NCBI GenBank assembly: GCA_002360495.1
Contig: DEQO01000088.1
Span: 1-32,067 of the forward strand
Source: Flavobacteriales bacterium UBA3364
GTDB lineage: Bacteria > Bacteroidota > Bacteroidia > Flavobacteriales_F > PHOS-HE28
DNA: 32,067 nt
Reading direction: 5' to 3'
This document shows, one piece after another, positions 29,617 to 32,067 of the stretch; the first letter of the stretch is position 1, and every line of letters begins with the position of its first letter. Position numbers and translations under genes: made by a program. Under the pieces are notes generated by a model. The model did not search any database and was not told the DNA's origin. It saw nothing but the letters and a program-made list of their open reading frames with translations.

Positions 29617-29871
29617 TTATTTCAGCGCGTTCACATGGCGCTTTACCGATGACTTCAGGTTGGCTGCCTTGTTCTTGTGGATCAGGTTCTTCTTGGCCAG
29701 CTTGTCCAGCATGGAGTTCACCTCGGGAAGGAGCTTTTCAGCCTCCTTCTTGTCCGCCAACGTGCGCAACTTCCGCACGGCATTGCGCGCGGTCTTGCTC
29801 TGGTAACGATTGAGTTCATTGCGGGTCTCGGTCTGCCGGACGCGCTTCAAAGAGGACTTGTGGTTGGCCAT
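29617..29871 (-). CDS. rpsT: 30S ribosomal protein S20
   Basis: An 84-residue basic protein starting MANHKSSLKRVRQTETRN, the S20 N-terminus, with the family motifs YQSKTARNAVRKL and HKNKAANLKSSVKRHVNAL at the C-terminus. S20 binds 16S rRNA early and stabilises the body of the 30S subunit. The ATG at 29871 is favoured over an open upstream extension because it matches the family N-terminus. A consensus -7 promoter lies about 30 bp upstream and a hairpin terminator follows the stop, so rpsT is a single-gene unit between the glycosyltransferase and radC. Confidence 0.97.
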   Translation of the reverse strand: MANHKSSLKRVRQTETRNELNRYQSKTARNAVRKLRTLADKKEAEKLLPEVNSMLDKLAKKNLIHKNKAANLKSSVKRHVNALK

Positions 29872-29902
29872 GACGTGCTTGCCTTTTCCCGAAAAGGGAG
29901 CG

Positions 29903-29910
29903 CAAATATA
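29903..29910 (-). promoter_or_regulatory. rpsT promoter -7 element
   Basis: On the minus strand the sequence is TATATTTG, an exact TAnnTTTG element, 31 bp before the rpsT ATG. The -33 TTG element is not clear. Confidence 0.65.
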
Positions 29911-29941
29911 GCTGGATAATCCGTTCACCAGCCCCTATGGG

Positions 29942-29968
29942 CAAGAAAATGACCCCTCGCGGGGCCAT
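29942..29968 (-). terminator. Rho-independent terminator of the wcaJ-like gene
   Basis: ATGACCCC (29949-29956), loop TCGC and GGGGCCAT (29961-29968) form an 8-bp stem with one wobble pair. On the minus strand it is followed by TTTTCTTG. It begins 23 nt after the stop of the glycosyltransferase gene. Confidence 0.75.
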
Positions 29969-29991
29969 TTCAAAGCTATCGATACGGCGTC

Positions 29992-31134
29992 CTAGTAGGC
30001 GTTGGCGTCCTTCCCGAACATATTGGTCACGGTCTTGACCACGATCCGGAGGTCCAGCCAGAAAGACCAGTTCTCCAAGTACCACACGTCCAGTTCCACA
30101 CGGCGCTCCATCATTTCCGGGGTCCGGGTCTCACCGCGGAAACCGCTCACCTGGGCCCAACCGGTGATGCCCGGGCGAACAAAGTGGCGCACCATGTACT
30201 TGTCGATGATGTCACGGTACTGATCGTTCAGGCGCAATGGGTGCGGGCGGGGGCCGACAATGCTCATTTGCCCGAACAGCACGTTGATGAACTGTGGCAT
30301 CTCGTCCAGGTTGCTTTTCCGAAGGAAGCGGCCCACGGCGGTGACGCGAGGATCGTTCTTCGTCGCCTGCTTGCTGTCCGCCTCAACGTTCATGCGCATG
30401 CTGCGGAACTTCCAGCAGACGAACTGCTTGTTGTCCCTTCCCAAACGCGTTTGTTTGAAGAAGACAGGGCCTTTGCTGCTGAGCTTCACCAGAAGTGCCA
30501 GAACAGGGAAGAGCCATGTGAAGATGAACAGGATGACGCCGAGGGAGAAGGCGAAATCGAACGTGCGCTTGAGACCACGGGCCAGACGGCTGTCCAAAGG
30601 CTCACGTCGGAGCTTGCTCACCGGGACCGCGCCATGGAATTCCAGTTCGGAGGTCTTCACCACCGGGATGAAACTCTCGGCGCTCGGGATCACGCGGAAA
30701 CGGATCGTGTTCCTTTCGCAGAACTCCATGAGATCCGTGATGTCGGCACGACGGGTGCCCGGAAGCGCGCAATACAGGATATCGATGCGGTTCTGGATGG
30801 CGAAGACCTTCGCGGCCTCCACATCACCGACCCGCCGCTTACCCAAGCTTCCATCGATGGGTCCGTCGTTGAAGATGCCGCAGAAGCGATAGCCACGCAC
30901 GGTCTGGTCCTCGCAGTACTGGAAGATCTCCTCCGCCGCAGGACCATCCCCTACGATGATAAGATCCTTGACCGTGGTCAGGGGTTCAAGGGCAAGTACT
31001 TTGTTGAAACCGGTCTGCACGTTCTGAAGGGACAAGCGTCCTGAACGGAGCAAGGTAGACAGTTCGGCACTCAGTTCAGCACCTACTGCGGCCCTTCCCG
31101 TCAATCCCTCATTGTGACCGATGATCTTTTCCAT
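29992..31134 (-). CDS. Undecaprenyl-phosphate sugar-phosphotransferase (WcaJ/WbaP family), N-terminally short
   Basis: A 380-residue initiating transferase that moves a sugar-1-phosphate onto undecaprenyl phosphate, the first committed step of an exopolysaccharide or O-unit. The C-terminal catalytic domain has KRTFDFAFSLGVILFIF (membrane re-entrant segment, ~192-208), QTRLGRDNKQFVCWKFRSM, DEMPQFINVLFGQMSIVGPR and VRPGITGWAQVSGFRGET. Ahead lies a Rossmann-like CoA_binding_3 domain (DLIIVGDGPAAEE). The usual four N-terminal membrane helices of WcaJ-type proteins (~460 residues) are missing: the region before the Rossmann domain is only ~60 hydrophilic residues. The start at 31134 (MEKIIGHNEG) follows a good promoter; an in-frame upstream ATG at 31173 is possible. 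Confidence 0.88.
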   Translation of the reverse strand: MEKIIGHNEGLTGRAAVGAELSAELSTLLRSGRLSLQNVQTGFNKVLALEPLTTVKDLIIVGDGPAAEEIFQYCEDQTVRGYRFCGIFNDGPIDGSLGKRRVGDVEAAKVFAIQNRIDILYCALPGTRRADITDLMEFCERNTIRFRVIPSAESFIPVVKTSELEFHGAVPVSKLRREPLDSRLARGLKRTFDFAFSLGVILFIFTWLFPVLALLVKLSSKGPVFFKQTRLGRDNKQFVCWKFRSMRMNVEADSKQATKNDPRVTAVGRFLRKSNLDEMPQFINVLFGQMSIVGPRPHPLRLNDQYRDIIDKYMVRHFVRPGITGWAQVSGFRGETRTPEMMERRVELDVWYLENWSFWLDLRIVVKTVTNMFGKDANAY

Positions 31135-31189
31135 GTTGGTGGTCGTCCAGTGCCTATTCAGGATATCCGCCAAGATCTGTCGAGTGGGT

Positions 31190-31221
31190 CAAAAGTAGCT
31201 CATTGGTCGACAGAAAGTCAA
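31190..31221 (-). promoter_or_regulatory. Promoter of the wcaJ-like gene
   Basis: TACTTTTG on the minus strand (31197-31190) is an exact TAnnTTTG element, with a TTG (31221-31219) 21 bp upstream as the -33 element. It lies 55 bp before the ATG at 31134. One copy of the 9-bp direct repeat (31203-31211) sits between the two elements. Confidence 0.65.
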
Positions 31222-31386
31222 ATTGGTCGAGGTAATAATCTATTTCGTCGACATTTTTGGACTTTCGTCGACTATCCATGTGCCGGACCATACCCACCAA
31301 ACGAATTCCTAAACTATTGATCATCAGAACTTTACCACATTCAAGCACAACCATCGTTCGTCGTTCGATCATTCGCGTTCGTCGAA
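31203..31386. promoter_or_regulatory. Array of 9-bp direct repeats TT(G/C)GTCGA(C/G), probable regulator sites
   Basis: On the plus strand four near-identical 9-mers begin at 31203 (TTGGTCGAC), 31223 (TTGGTCGAG), 31244 (TTCGTCGAC) and 31264 (TTCGTCGAC). Their spacings are 20, 21 and 20 bp, two helical turns each, so they face the same side of the helix. Two related copies, 31357 (TTCGTCGTT) and 31378 (TTCGTCGAA), are 21 bp apart further upstream. The region is AT-richer than its surroundings and does not look coding. Nine-base direct repeats with 11-12 bp gaps are the site architecture known for LytTR-domain regulators (AlgR, AgrA, ComE); the GTTCGTC core of the distal copies recalls the AlgR site. 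The regulator itself is not in the window, so this is inference. Confidence 0.65.
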
Positions 31387-31388
31387 GC

Positions 31389-32067
31389 TCATCCCGCTCC
31401 GGGGGTATTCTTCATCCAACCAAAACTGCGCCAGATCATTTCCCGGAACACTAGGACGAGGAAAATGCTGTTGGTCACGAAGTACCTCTTGAACAACCGG
31501 CGTGGTTCCAGTGCAAGGCGGTAGGCCCATTCCAAGGAAAGGTCCCGCATCCATTTCGGAGCGCGCTTGTCGATCCTGGCATATAACAGGAATGCCCCGC
31601 CAACACCGAGCATGATGGCGTTCACCCGCCCTTTCATAGCGGCCATCCACCTCTCCTGCTTCGGACAGCCCAGCGAAACCATGACGATGTGCGCTCCACT
31701 CGCATTGATGCGTTCCGCCTCTCCGTCAAGGTCCATGTCCTCAAAAGCCGTGAAGGGGGGTGTTGATCTACCTGCGATCCGAAGATCCGGGAGTTCGTGT
31801 GCAGCCCGGTCCACGATGCGTTGCTGTACATCCTCGGTGGCGCCCATGAGATAGATCGACAATCCTAGAACGGCCGCTTTTCCGAAGAGGGCCGGCAGGA
31901 CGTCGTTGCCGGCAACGCGTTCCTGCTGCACGTTGTTGAGTTGTAGGACACGAAGGACAGGCATGCCATCCGGGGTCGCAAGGTCCGCGGAGTTCACCAC
32001 ATGCGCGAAAACGGGATCGCGCGCCTCCACGGTCATGTGCGCATTCACGCAACACACGTAGGCTGAG
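31389..32067 (-). CDS. WecG/TagA/CpsF-family glycosyltransferase, 5' end outside window
   Basis: A partial gene, open to the right edge with at least 226 residues. Family motifs are SAYVCCVNAHMTVEARDP at the edge, SADLATPDGMPV, IYLMGATEDVQQRI (~75), HIVMVSLGCPKQERWM (the G-x-P-K-Q-E motif) and VNAIMLGVGGAFLLYA, all typical of GT26 enzymes. These transfer a ManNAc- or ManNAcA-type sugar to lipid-linked GlcNAc or a similar acceptor. The C-terminal tail has extra helices with WRSFGWMKNTPGAG. About 40-50 N-terminal residues should lie beyond the window. The gene ends 192 nt upstream of the wcaJ-like promoter and shares its direction. Confidence 0.9.
   Translation of the reverse strand, partial: SAYVCCVNAHMTVEARDPVFAHVVNSADLATPDGMPVLRVLQLNNVQQERVAGNDVLPALFGKAAVLGLSIYLMGATEDVQQRIVDRAAHELPDLRIAGRSTPPFTAFEDMDLDGEAERINASGAHIVMVSLGCPKQERWMAAMKGRVNAIMLGVGGAFLLYARIDKRAPKWMRDLSLEWAYRLALEPRRLFKRYFVTNSIFLVLVFREMIWRSFGWMKNTPGAG

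Noticed and set aside
31203..31272. CRISPR or iteron array
   Set aside because: Repeat units are only 9 bp with 11-12 bp gaps, far too short for CRISPR, and there is no Cas or replication gene nearby.
31154..31372. 72-codon minus-strand open frame between the two glycosyltransferase genes
   Set aside because: It overlaps the wcaJ-like promoter and the direct-repeat array, has codon use unlike the neighbours (many A/T third bases) and no recognised domain; a real small protein cannot be fully excluded.

Overview
The window looks like a piece of a high-GC (by eye, high-50s percent) Bacteroidota chromosome, most likely Flavobacteriales. The evidence is four secreted proteins of which three end in type IX secretion (T9SS) C-terminal sorting-like domains, the Bacteroidota -7 promoter motif TAnnTTTG in front of several genes, a CarB that lacks the C-terminal allosteric domain, and the rsfS-ftsH-DUF2007-cdsA-psd gene order. 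No tRNA, rRNA, CRISPR array or transposase gene was seen.

Layout. 1-435: a broken second copy of the middle of carB (minus strand, about 90% identical to the intact gene over its first 340 bases), interrupted by a small hairpin-bearing insertion, then about 300 bp of non-coding, palindrome-rich repeat-like DNA. 746-9795: four plus-strand genes in close order for secreted proteins, including a 2051-residue multidomain protein with an HExxH protease-like motif, a parallel beta-helix and a T9SS sorting domain. 9815-12625: intact carB (minus). 12802-13623: an alpha/beta hydrolase. 13789-14782: rpmH (51 codons) and birA on the minus strand. 14855-19491: a plus-strand housekeeping operon, rsfS, ftsH, a DUF2007 protein, cdsA, psd and a small anchored protein. 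19483-29553: one long minus-strand run of twelve overlapping or abutting genes, read from radC down to an HAD phosphatase. 29617-29871: rpsT as its own unit. 29992-32067: two glycan-initiation/extension glycosyltransferases separated by an unusual regulatory region.

The most interesting part is 21295-28846. Between wecB (UDP-GlcNAc 2-epimerase) and upp sit, in translationally coupled order, an (alpha/alpha)-toroid protein, a stand-alone amino-acid-adenylating enzyme, an acyl/peptidyl carrier protein, a GNAT acetyltransferase, an AAC(3)-family acyltransferase, a polysaccharide deacetylase and a FemAB/GNAT-like acyltransferase. Together they read as a carrier-protein-based pathway that activates an amino acid (or similar acid), processes it on the carrier and transfers it to an amino sugar of a surface glycan whose synthesis uses the nearby WecB, WecG/TagA-like and WcaJ-like enzymes. 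That functional reading is inference.

The second notable signal is a set of 9-bp direct repeats, TT(G/C)GTCGA(C/G), four copies at 20-21 bp spacing directly over and upstream of the wcaJ-like gene's promoter, with two related copies (also 21 bp apart) about 90 bp further upstream. This looks like a binding array for a direct-repeat regulator such as a LytTR-domain protein.
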